Positions 1-5,844 of a DNA stretch of 5,844 bases are shown here, piece by piece. Source of the stretch: Burkholderiales bacterium (lineage in GTDB: Bacteria; Pseudomonadota; Gammaproteobacteria; Burkholderiales; Casimicrobiaceae); NCBI GenBank assembly GCA_031257235.1, contig JAIRPA010000122.1:1-5844 (forward strand). The letters are read 5' to 3'. Made by a program: the position numbers and the translations under genes. Every line of letters starts with the position of its first letter. Position 1 is the stretch's first letter. Below the pieces are notes generated by a model, which saw only the letters and a program-made list of their open reading frames with translations, did no database searches and was not told the origin of the DNA.

Positions 1-286
1 TGTACACAATCACGATATAAGCCCCGGTGGGGCCTGCAATCTGATAGCGGGAACCGCCCAAGGCAGACACGATGAAGCCCGCGATGATCGCGGTAAACAA
101 TCCGGCTTGCGGCGTCACACCGGAGGCAATGGCAAAAGCCATCGCAAGCGGGATGGCGACCACACTGACCGTCAACCCCGCGGCTAAATCGGCTTTAAAA
201 GATTGAACGGTATAGTTTTCAATACAACGCAACAACGCGGGGCGGAAAAACGCCGAGGCGGGACGAAGAAAGGCAGGAAGTGCCAT
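1..286 (-). CDS. SulP-family inorganic anion transporter, N-terminal part (3' end outside window)
   Basis: This is the first 95 codons of an inner-membrane secondary transporter of the SulP (SLC26-like) family. Members move sulfate, bicarbonate or related anions; the substrate cannot be read from this fragment. The visible protein starts MALPAFLRPASAFF, then has the family's first membrane region with DLAAGLTVSVVAIPLAMAFA (about residues 35-54), followed by ASGVTPQAGLFTAIIAGF and the hallmark GGSRYQIAGPTGAYIVIV (about 76-93). The GPTGA loop is strongly diagnostic of SulP. The ATG at 286 is the first usable start. It lies 15 bases after the metG stop, in the same reading frame as metG, with only a weak purine stretch (CGAGA) upstream, so translation may be coupled to metG. 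There is no room for a separate promoter and terminator between them, suggesting co-transcription. The C-terminal STAS domain expected in many members would lie beyond the left edge. Confidence 0.9.
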   Translation of the reverse strand, partial: MALPAFLRPASAFFRPALLRCIENYTVQSFKADLAAGLTVSVVAIPLAMAFAIASGVTPQAGLFTAIIAGFIVSALGGSRYQIAGPTGAYIVIVY

Positions 287-301
287 GATGATCTCGTGTG
301 G

Positions 302-2374
302 TTATTTGATTTTCATTCCGGGTTTTGCGCCCTGATCCGGGGTAAAAAGATAAATGCCCCCTTCAGGTTCTGAGGCGGCAAGAACCATGCCTTCCGACAC
401 GCCGAATTTCATTTTTCGGGGGGCTAAATTGGCGACCACCGGCGTCAATCGCCCGATTAAGTCTTCGGGCTTAAAGGCTTTTTTGATGCCGGCAAAAATG
501 GTGCGCGGTTGGTCTTCGTTGAGGTCAACGGTCAAACGAATCAATTTGTCCGAGCCTTCCACCGCCACGGCGTCGACAATTTTGCCGACGCGCAAATCCA
601 TTTTGGCAAAATCCTCGATGGTAATGGGGGGCAACGCAGGCACGGCGTCAGACGGATTTTGTTTTTTTTGAGGAGCGGGGTCTGCCGGCGGCTCTAATAA
701 GCGGTCGATTTGTTTGGGATCAATCCGCGCCATTAAATGTTCGTAATCCCGAATGAGATGGCGGGCGGGCAGGCAGGCGGCGGCGTCTTTTGCCTTCAAG
801 GGCGCGATGTTTAAAAAACGCTCGACGTCGGCGGCAAGACGGGGCAGAATCGGCTTTAAATAAAGCGTTAAAAGGCGGAAGCATTCCAGCGTGGCGGAAC
901 ACACGGTGTGCAAATGCGCGCGTTCTTCGTCGGTCAACGCATCAAAGCGTTTTGCCAAAGCCCAAGGCGCTTCTTGATCCCAATAGGTATTCACGGCATC
1001 GGCAAGCTCCATGATTTTACGCACCGCGGCGGAGAACTGCCGACGGTTGAATTGAGCGGCTAGCGTGTCTGCCTCACTTTTGACTTTGCCGACAATATCC
1101 ACATGATCAAAGCGATCCGACAAGGCGTTTGCAAAATACTTTTTGATGAAGGGCGCCGCACGGCTGCCGATGTTCACAAACTTGCCGATCAAATCACTGT
1201 TGACCCGCGCGACAAAATCATCGGGATTAAAATCAATGTCTTCGATTTTGTCGTTTAACTTGGCGGCAAGATAATAACGCAACCATTCCGGGTTTAAGTT
1301 TAAGTCTAAATAACGTTCGGGGTTGATGCCCGTGCCGCGCGATTTAGACATTTTTTCTCCGGAGAACGTGATGAACCCATGCACGCAGATTTTATCGGGA
1401 ACATGATAAGGACTCCCCGCAAAACGCATCATCGCCGGCCAAAACAGCGTGTGAAAATAAATAATATCTTTTCCGATGAAATGGATTTGATTTAAATGAT
1501 CGCGCGATAAGTAATCTTCAAGAGCGATGTTGTCTTTTGCCAAACACGCTTTGAGGCTTGCCAGATAACCGATGGGCGCGTCAAGCCACACATAAAAGTA
1601 TTTTCCCGGCGCGTCGGGGATTTCAATACCAAAATAGGGCGCGTCACGCGAAATATCCCAATCAATGATGGCGCTTTTGCCGTCTTGATCGCCCAGCCAC
1701 TCATTGATTTTGTTGACGACTTCTTCCTGCAGGCGGTCTTTTTGCGTCCATTCACGCAAAAAATCAATACATTGAGGATCAGACAACCTGAAAAAGAAAT
1801 GCTCGGATTGTTTCAAGACCGGCGTGGCGCCGGAAAGGGTGGAGCGCGGATGAATCAATTCGGTGGGACTATACACGGCACTGCATTGCTCACAAGCGTC
1901 TCCGTATTGATCTTGGGCGTGACAACGCGGACACTCCCCTTTGATAAACCGATCGGGCAAAAACATGTTTTTTACCGGATCATAGAATTGTTCAATGGTT
2001 TTACGGTCAATCAAACCGTTGGCTTTCAATCTTCGATACACGTCTTGAGACAAAGCGACGTTTTCGGGGGAATCCGTGCTGTGCCAATGGTCAAACGAAA
2101 TCAAAAAACCGTTTAAGCATTTAGGGCGGGTCGCCGCGATTTTTGCCACCAAGGCTTTAGGCGTGGTGCCCTCGGATTCGGCTTTGACCATAATCGCCGC
2201 GCCGTGAACGTCGTCCGCACCCACAAAATAAAGCGTGTCGTTTTCATTCAATTGCATCCGCGTGTGACGAACAAAAATATCGGCTTGAATATATTCGGTG
2301 ATGTGACCGACGTGGAAAACGCCGTTTGCGTAGGGTAATGCTGTGGTTATAAAATAATGGCGTGGTGTGGACAT
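302..2374 (-). CDS. metG: Methionyl-tRNA synthetase (MetRS)
   Basis: This cytoplasmic class I aminoacyl-tRNA synthetase attaches methionine to initiator and elongator tRNA-Met using ATP. The chosen product is 690 residues, close to the 677 of E. coli MetG. Residues 12-32 hold the first nucleotide-binding motif, with HVGH (21-24) as the HIGH box. A zinc knuckle has cysteines at 148, 151, 161 and 164 (CxxC-x9-CxxC, single site). Next come WDISRDAPYFGIEIPDAPGK around 239-258 and the catalytic KMSKS loop at 341-345. An alpha-helical anticodon-binding region spans about 385-555. A proline/lysine-rich linker (about 560-583) leads to a C-terminal OB-fold tRNA-binding domain (about 584-690, with FAGIKKAF and NLAPRKMKFGVSEGMVLAA) that usually mediates dimerisation. 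The frame stays open upstream for 87 more codons, but MSTPRHYFITTALPYANG is the usual family N-terminus. The next ATG upstream (2404) falls inside a probable -10 box. The gene is divergent from mrp and followed closely by a SulP gene. Confidence 0.98.
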   Translation of the reverse strand: MSTPRHYFITTALPYANGVFHVGHITEYIQADIFVRHTRMQLNENDTLYFVGADDVHGAAIMVKAESEGTTPKALVAKIAATRPKCLNGFLISFDHWHSTDSPENVALSQDVYRRLKANGLIDRKTIEQFYDPVKNMFLPDRFIKGECPRCHAQDQYGDACEQCSAVYSPTELIHPRSTLSGATPVLKQSEHFFFRLSDPQCIDFLREWTQKDRLQEEVVNKINEWLGDQDGKSAIIDWDISRDAPYFGIEIPDAPGKYFYVWLDAPIGYLASLKACLAKDNIALEDYLSRDHLNQIHFIGKDIIYFHTLFWPAMMRFAGSPYHVPDKICVHGFITFSGEKMSKSRGTGINPERYLDLNLNPEWLRYYLAAKLNDKIEDIDFNPDDFVARVNSDLIGKFVNIGSRAAPFIKKYFANALSDRFDHVDIVGKVKSEADTLAAQFNRRQFSAAVRKIMELADAVNTYWDQEAPWALAKRFDALTDEERAHLHTVCSATLECFRLLTLYLKPILPRLAADVERFLNIAPLKAKDAAACLPARHLIRDYEHLMARIDPKQIDRLLEPPADPAPQKKQNPSDAVPALPPITIEDFAKMDLRVGKIVDAVAVEGSDKLIRLTVDLNEDQPRTIFAGIKKAFKPEDLIGRLTPVVANLAPRKMKFGVSEGMVLAASEPEGGIYLFTPDQGAKPGMKIK

Positions 2375-2402
2375 GATGAAATTGCCGCCGGCAAAAGCGT
2401 TC

Positions 2403-2411
2403 ATTCTAGCA
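2403..2411 (-). promoter_or_regulatory. Probable extended -10 promoter element for metG
   Basis: Read on the minus strand, this is TGCTAGAAT: a TAGAAT -10 hexamer (five of six matches to TATAAT) preceded by TGn, the extended -10 pattern of sigma-70 promoters. No good -35 hexamer is visible 15-19 bases upstream, which an extended -10 can tolerate. Transcription would begin near 2396, giving a leader of about 22 bases before the metG ATG at 2374. The identification is by pattern only. Confidence 0.45.
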
Positions 2412-2430
2412 AATTCAGGAATAAAGGGAC

Positions 2431-2436
2431 TAAAAT
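2431..2436 (+). promoter_or_regulatory. Possible -10 element for mrp
   Basis: TAAAAT matches TATAAT at five of six positions and sits 32 bases before the preferred mrp ATG at 2469, giving a predicted leader of about 26 bases. The best -35 candidate at 18-base spacing (TAGCAA, 2407-2412) is poor and overlaps the metG -10 on the other strand. This is the only reasonable -10 on the plus strand between metG and mrp. It is a weak, pattern-only call. Confidence 0.35.
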
Positions 2437-2455
2437 GCAGACTTTTTACAGTCGC

Positions 2456-2460
2456 GGAAA
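2456..2460 (+). promoter_or_regulatory. Ribosome binding site that decides the mrp start
   Basis: GGAAA lies 8 bases before the ATG at 2469 but overlaps the alternative in-frame ATG at 2460. The spacing therefore favours 2469 (MPSTSTRLTD) as the mrp start. It is a weak Shine-Dalgarno match, so confidence is moderate. Confidence 0.45.
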
Positions 2461-2468
2461 TGTCGTTT

Positions 2469-3590
2469 ATGCCATCAACAAGCACCCGTCTGACGGACGC
2501 GCAAAAAGCCACTCTTGAAGCAAGCGTTCGCGCGCGGCTCAAATCCATGATTGACGCCAACCCCGAATCGGAGTTTGTGTCGGAAAAATCCATTCCATCC
2601 GTGCAGGTGGACGGGCAAATCATCAAAATTAACATTGCCTTGCCGTATCCCGCGCGAAGCCGTCACGCGGCGTTGTCGGCGCAGGTCAAAAACGCGGTCG
2701 ATGAGCTTCAATCGGGGCTTGACGTGGAGGTCACCCTCTCGCACAAAATCGTCGCCCGCGCCGCGCAGAAAAACGTCAAATTATTGCCCGAAGTCAAAAA
2801 CATCATAGCGGTGGCATCGGGGAAGGGCGGGGTCGGAAAATCCACCACGGCGGTCAATTTGGCGTTGGCACTCTTAGCCGAAGGCGCGAGCGTGGGGCTT
2901 TTAGACGCCGATATTTACGGACCTTCCCTGCCCACGATGCTGGGCGTTCATGCGCGCCCGACTTCAGAGGATGGGGAAACGATTGAGCCTATCATGGCGC
3001 ACGGCTTACAGGTGATGTCCATCGGTTTGATGGTGGATGACGCCGAGCCGATGATTTGGCGCGGCCCCATGGCCACCCAAGCGCTGGATCAGCTGTTGCG
3101 TCAAACGCGGTGGCGGGCGCTTGACTATCTGGTGGTTGATCTGCCTCCCGGCACGGGAGACATTCAATTAACCTTGGCGCAGCGCGTGCCGGTGACCGGC
3201 GTTTTAATCGTGACCACCCCGCAAGACATCGCGTTAATCGACGCGCGCAAAGGGTATACCATGTTTGAAAAAGTCGGCGTGTCGGTGATCGGGATTGTTG
3301 AAAACATGAGTATTCATGTGTGTTCCCAATGCGGTCACGCCGAGCCGATCTTCGGTGAAGGCGGTGCCGCGAAGATGAGCGAGGATTATCACATTCCCGT
3401 TTTAGGAGCGTTACCGCTTTCCCGCGCGATTCGTGAAGAAGCCGACAGCGGCAAACCGACGGTGATTGCCTCGCCTGAAAGTGCCGCCGCTCAAATGTAT
3501 TTGGCGATTGCGCGTCAAGCGGCGATGGCGCTTGCCAAAAAGCCGGTTGACTTTACGTCAAAGTTTCCGAACGTCGTGGTGAAGTCTTAA
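2469..3590 (+). CDS. mrp: Iron-sulfur cluster carrier protein Mrp/ApbC (P-loop NTPase)
   Basis: This cytoplasmic ATPase of the Mrp/NBP35 group binds and transfers Fe-S clusters to apoproteins. The predicted 373 residues match the roughly 370 of E. coli Mrp (ApbC). Residues about 8-95 form the N-terminal MIP18/DUF59-like domain. The NTPase core starts at NIIAVASGKGGVGKSTTAVN, with the deviant Walker A GKGGVGKST at 118-126. DADIYGPSLP (146-155), WRGPM (197-201) and VDLPPGTGD (223-231) are all signature motifs. The CxxC at C285 and C288 (CSQCGH) is the expected cluster ligand pair at the dimer interface. The frame stays open upstream to a GTG at 2367, but that start would overlap metG and include both promoters. 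ATG 2460 is a second alternative and adds only three residues. metG is the divergent neighbour, as in E. coli. metN follows after 17 bases with no visible terminator, so transcription may continue into the methionine importer genes. Confidence 0.97.
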   Translation: MPSTSTRLTDAQKATLEASVRARLKSMIDANPESEFVSEKSIPSVQVDGQIIKINIALPYPARSRHAALSAQVKNAVDELQSGLDVEVTLSHKIVARAAQKNVKLLPEVKNIIAVASGKGGVGKSTTAVNLALALLAEGASVGLLDADIYGPSLPTMLGVHARPTSEDGETIEPIMAHGLQVMSIGLMVDDAEPMIWRGPMATQALDQLLRQTRWRALDYLVVDLPPGTGDIQLTLAQRVPVTGVLIVTTPQDIALIDARKGYTMFEKVGVSVIGIVENMSIHVCSQCGHAEPIFGEGGAAKMSEDYHIPVLGALPLSRAIREEADSGKPTVIASPESAAAQMYLAIARQAAMALAKKPVDFTSKFPNVVVKS

Positions 3591-3607
3591 ACCCTCCTAA
3601 CACAATA

Positions 3608-4624
3608 ATGTCTTCCTTATTAGCTTTTCACAACGTCTCAAAAAGTTATCGGGTCAACGATGCTCTTGTTCCGGCGTTGCATGATATAAATTTATCGGTA
3701 TCTCAAGGAGAAATCTACGGAGTGATCGGGCATTCCGGCGCGGGAAAATCCACGCTGATTCGTCTCATCAATTTACTGGAGCGTCCCACAAGCGGTTCCA
3801 TTTGGGTGGATGGGCAAAATCTCATGGAGTTGAACGATCAGGCGCTGCGTGACATGCGCCGAAAAATCGGGATGATCTTTCAACATTTTAATTTGTTGTC
3901 GTCGAAAACCGTCGCGCAGAATATTGCGTTTCCGCTGGAGATTGCCAAATGTTATACCGCAGATGAGATCAAACGACGGGTCGGCGCGTTGATGGATCGC
4001 GTGGGGTTGGGCGATCAAGCGCACAAATACCCGGCGCAATTATCGGGCGGGCAAAAACAGCGGGTGGGCATTGCGCGCGCTCTAGCCAACGAGCCGCGCG
4101 TCTTGTTGTGCGATGAAGCCACCAGCGCGCTTGATCCGCAGACCACGCAATCGGTTTTGCGATTGTTGAACGAAATTAACGTCGATTTAAAATTAACCAT
4201 TGTTTTGATCACGCACGAAATGAACGTGATTCGTTCTTTGTGCGACCATGTGGCGGTATTGGATGGCGGCAGGGTGATGGAAGAAGGAAAGGTGTCGGAT
4301 GTGTTTTTGCATCCCCAACATGAAACGTCGCGTCGCTTTGTTTACGAATCCGAAGCGTGGGACGAATCCACCATTGCCGCGGCGTTTGCGCACGTCAAAG
4401 GAAAACTTGTCCGTCTGACCTTTCGCGGCGATAAAACCTATGAGCCGGTATTGAGTTCTGCCATGAGGGAACACGATATTGAGTTTTATATTGTGTCCGG
4501 GCGTATCGATAAAATTAAAAATGTTCCGTATGGTCAGCTGGTGATCAGTTTAAACGGCAAACAAATTGACGAAGCGTTGGCGTATTTTCGCGCGCGCGAG
4601 ATTAGGGTTGAGGAAATGCGATGA
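3608..4624 (+). CDS. metN: Methionine ABC importer, ATP-binding subunit MetN
   Basis: MetN is the ATPase of the MetNIQ importer: a homodimer on the cytoplasmic face that drives methionine uptake through MetI. The 338 residues match the family (E. coli MetN, 343). In order: Walker A GHSGAGKST (41-49), Q-loop with Q92 in FQHFNLLSS, ABC signature LSGGQKQR (145-152), Walker B VLLCDE (165-170) followed by the D-loop SALD, and H-loop His203 in LITHEM. The C-terminal 75 or so residues (about 262-338) look like the NIL domain, which in characterised MetN binds methionine and shuts the transporter down when the internal pool is high (transinhibition). NIL plus the metI/metQ neighbours separates this from other amino-acid ABC ATPases. 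The stop overlaps the metI start in ATGA. No Shine-Dalgarno is seen before the ATG; the preceding 17 bases contain CCCTCCT instead, so translation may depend on upstream mrp translation or be leaderless-like. Confidence 0.97.
   Translation: MSSLLAFHNVSKSYRVNDALVPALHDINLSVSQGEIYGVIGHSGAGKSTLIRLINLLERPTSGSIWVDGQNLMELNDQALRDMRRKIGMIFQHFNLLSSKTVAQNIAFPLEIAKCYTADEIKRRVGALMDRVGLGDQAHKYPAQLSGGQKQRVGIARALANEPRVLLCDEATSALDPQTTQSVLRLLNEINVDLKLTIVLITHEMNVIRSLCDHVAVLDGGRVMEEGKVSDVFLHPQHETSRRFVYESEAWDESTIAAAFAHVKGKLVRLTFRGDKTYEPVLSSAMREHDIEFYIVSGRIDKIKNVPYGQLVISLNGKQIDEALAYFRAREIRVEEMR
4610..4615 (+). promoter_or_regulatory. Ribosome binding site of metI inside the metN 3' end
   Basis: GAGGAA sits in the last codons of metN, with its GAGG core seven bases before the metI ATG at 4621. 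With the ATGA stop-start overlap this supports both the metI start and coupled translation of MetN and MetI, whose subunits are needed in equal numbers (2:2) in the transporter. Confidence 0.7.
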
Positions 4625-5286
4625 CGGCAATACTATTGAACATTCCCTGGGCGGAAATCGGTGAAGCCACCCTAGATACTTTACTGATGTTGTCGTTATC
4701 TTTGGCGGCCACGGTGATCATTGGGTTACCGTTGGGCGTGATGCTGTTTTTAACGGGCAAAAGACAATTATTAGAGCAGCCGATTTTTTATAAAGTGACT
4801 TCTTTTGTGGTCAACTTGTTGCGATCGGTGCCGTTCATTATATTGTTGATCGTGATGATGCCGCTCACGGAAATTCTCATTGGGACATCCTTGGGGGTTC
4901 GCGGGTCGATCCCGCCTTTGGTGGTGGGGGCGGCACCGTTTTTTGCGCGCTTGGTGGAGACAGCTCTACGCGAGGTTGATCGCGGTATTATAGAGGCAAC
5001 GCAGTCGATGGGCGCGACCACACGCCAAATTGTATTGGGCGCGCTGATCCCCGAAGCCTTGCCGGGAATCATCGCCGGCGTGACGGTCACCGCGATTGCG
5101 CTGGTTTCTTATACGGCAATGTCGGGGGTGGTCGGGGGCGGCGGATTAGGCGATCTTTCCGTTCGTTATGGGTATCATCGCCACCAGAACGATGTGATGG
5201 TTGTCACCGTGTTTTTGCTGGTCGTGCTGGTGCAATTACTGCAAATGTTCGGCGATCGGTTGGTGTTAAAATTTTCGCGTCGATGA
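4621..5286 (+). CDS. metI: Methionine ABC importer, permease subunit MetI
   Basis: MetI is the integral inner-membrane subunit of the methionine importer. Two copies form the channel that MetN drives and MetQ feeds. The 221 residues match the family (E. coli MetI, 217). Hydrophobic stretches at about 19-45, 58-82, 96-113, 147-172 and 192-210 fit the five-helix MetI topology. The cytoplasmic coupling loop that contacts MetN is clear: E118 through PEA (144-146), with EATQSMGATTRQIVLGALIP containing the EAA-G pattern. GVVGGGGLGDLSVRYGY (169-185) is also typical of MetI. The gene overlaps metN by four bases and has a good GAGGAA ribosome binding site. A 124-base gap with a hairpin separates it from metQ, so the binding protein could be expressed at a different level. 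Confidence 0.97.
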   Translation: MTAILLNIPWAEIGEATLDTLLMLSLSLAATVIIGLPLGVMLFLTGKRQLLEQPIFYKVTSFVVNLLRSVPFIILLIVMMPLTEILIGTSLGVRGSIPPLVVGAAPFFARLVETALREVDRGIIEATQSMGATTRQIVLGALIPEALPGIIAGVTVTAIALVSYTAMSGVVGGGGLGDLSVRYGYHRHQNDVMVVTVFLLVVLVQLLQMFGDRLVLKFSRR

Positions 5287-5324
5287 ACAATGGACAACGA
5301 TTTGGGGTCGATGGCGAATCATGG

Positions 5325-5343
5325 CGGGGCAAAAAAATCCCCG
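5325..5343 (+). other. Short GC hairpin in the metI-metQ gap
   Basis: CGGGG (5325-5329) and CCCCG (5339-5343) form a perfect five-base-pair stem around a nine-base A-rich loop (5330-5338), 38 bases after the metI stop. No U-run follows, so it does not look like an intrinsic terminator. It could slow 3'-to-5' decay of metNI mRNA or mark a processing point, or be chance. It is also flanked by a 20-codon ATG-to-TAA frame (5290-5352) with no ribosome binding site. Confidence 0.35.
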
Positions 5344-5396
5344 TGGTGTTAATGACATAAGTCGGCAATCACAAGACTTTTTACCTAATAGTATAG

Positions 5397-5402
5397 AAAG
5401 GG
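5397..5402 (+). promoter_or_regulatory. Ribosome binding site of metQ
   Basis: AAAGGG lies eight bases before the metQ ATG at 5411, with a T-rich, probably unstructured spacer (TTTTTATT). It is a better arrangement than that of metN. Efficient initiation would fit the need for excess binding protein. A possible -10 (TAGTAT, 5389-5394) lies just upstream but has no matching -35, and a transcript from it would start at about the ribosome binding site, so I do not call a promoter. Confidence 0.65.
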
Positions 5403-5410
5403 TTTTTATT

Positions 5411-5844
5411 ATGAAACGGTTTTTTTATGGGCTTTTAACGGTTTTGTTGGGTTTTTCGGTGAGTGCTTTTGCGGCTGAAAAACTGGTGGTGGGCGCCACT
5501 CCGGTGCCGCATGCGGAAATGTTGGAGTTTTTAAAACCGATGTTGGCCAAAGAAGGAGTCAACCTTGAAGTTAAAGTATTTACGGATTATGTCCAGCCGA
5601 ATCTTCAGGTGGCGCAGAAAAATTTGGACGCGAATTTTTTTCAACATCAACCGTACTTGGATGACTTCAACAAAAGCCGCAAGACGACATTAGTCTCGGT
5701 GGCGGGCGTTCACATCGAGCCTTTTGGCGCGTACTCCAATAAAATCAAAAGTTTAGATCAATTGCCGACGGGCGCGATTGTGGCGATTCCCAACGATGCC
5801 ACCAACGGCGGGCGCGCCTTACTCTTATTGGCAAAACATCAGGT
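5411..5844 (+). CDS. metQ: Methionine-binding protein MetQ, N-terminal part (3' end outside window)
   Basis: MetQ is the substrate-binding protein that captures methionine outside the inner membrane and delivers it to MetI. The first 144 codons are visible, about half of a typical 260-280-residue MetQ. Residues 1-22 are a signal peptide: KR at 2-3, a hydrophobic core (about 4-17) and a likely signal peptidase I site after AFA (19-21). There is no lipobox cysteine, so the mature protein is predicted to be soluble and periplasmic, unlike the E. coli lipoprotein. The mature part opens with KLVVGATPVPHAEMLEF. It then shows family blocks VFTDYVQPNLQVAQ (about 56-69), LDANFFQHQPYLDDFN (72-87), SVAGVHIEPFG (96-106) and AIPNDATNGGRALLLL (125-140), which form lobe I and part of the ligand pocket. 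The order metN-metI-metQ confirms the assignment over related NlpA-type proteins of other specificity. Confidence 0.96.
   Translation, partial: MKRFFYGLLTVLLGFSVSAFAAEKLVVGATPVPHAEMLEFLKPMLAKEGVNLEVKVFTDYVQPNLQVAQKNLDANFFQHQPYLDDFNKSRKTTLVSVAGVHIEPFGAYSNKIKSLDQLPTGAIVAIPNDATNGGRALLLLAKHQ

Noticed and set aside
1685..2116. 143-codon open frame on the plus strand, antisense to metG.
   Set aside because: It lies wholly opposite highly conserved MetG sequence (zinc knuckle to WDISRD), with no recognisable domain. It is a shadow of metG codon use.
2367..2468. Upstream GTG (2367) or ATG (2460) start for mrp.
   Set aside because: The GTG start overlaps metG and would translate the promoter region. 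ATG 2460 overlaps the only ribosome binding site candidate.
2375..2635. 87-codon N-terminal extension of metG in the open frame.
   Set aside because: It overlaps mrp coding sequence, has no family similarity, and would need transcription from inside mrp. The normal MetG N-terminus begins at 2374.
3547..3561. TTGAC-TTTAC-GTCAA inverted repeat near the mrp end, also giving a TTGACT -35 match.
   Set aside because: It lies within mrp codons, has no -10 at proper spacing, and a five-base repeat is expected by chance.
3773..4039. Minus-strand open frame opposite metN.
   Set aside because: It is antisense to the Walker A to signature region of MetN and shows no protein-like motifs; other short antisense frames here are similar.
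5290..5352. 20-codon ATG-to-TAA frame between metI and metQ, a possible leader peptide.
   Set aside because: It has no ribosome binding site, no run of methionine or other regulatory codons, and no recognisable family.
5359..5382. AAGTC/GACTT stem followed by a T-run, possible terminator before metQ.
   Set aside because: The stem is five pairs, A/T-rich, with an 11-base loop: too weak for an intrinsic terminator.
1..5844. Hidden mobile, defence, CRISPR or other novel system.
   Set aside because: Every long stretch is accounted for by conserved genes on one strand or the other. I saw no direct repeats, transposase motifs, attachment sites or tRNA genes.

Overview
The window carries conserved chromosomal genes of a proteobacterium, most likely a gammaproteobacterium. 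The evidence is a metG-type methionyl-tRNA synthetase (zinc knuckle plus C-terminal OB-fold), its divergent pairing with mrp/apbC as in Escherichia coli, and a complete-looking metN-metI-metQ order. I cannot name the genus. Base composition is near balanced, and codon use looks even across all genes. I see no mobile element, CRISPR array, RNA gene or sign of recent transfer.

Minus strand, read right to left: metG (2374 to 302) is followed after 15 bases by the start of a SulP-family anion transporter gene that runs off the left edge (286 to 1). Plus strand: mrp/apbC (2469-3590), metN (3608-4624), metI (4621-5286, overlapping metN by four bases), a 124-base gap holding a short GC hairpin and a good ribosome binding site, then metQ (from 5411), cut by the right edge. 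A 94-base intergenic region (2375-2468) must hold both divergent promoters. A plausible -10 element for each direction can be seen there.

MetN (ATPase with NIL domain), MetI (permease) and MetQ (periplasmic binding protein) together form a methionine ABC importer. MetG uses methionine to charge tRNA-Met, so most of the window concerns methionine acquisition and use. Mrp is an Fe-S cluster carrier ATPase that may be co-transcribed with metNIQ, since only 17 bases and no visible terminator separate mrp from metN.

I found no evidence for a previously undescribed system. The points worth a second look are modest: the metI-metQ hairpin, a MetQ signal peptide without a lipobox cysteine, the lack of a Shine-Dalgarno before metN (an anti-SD-like CCTCCT lies there instead), and the compact divergent promoter region that decides the metG and mrp starts.
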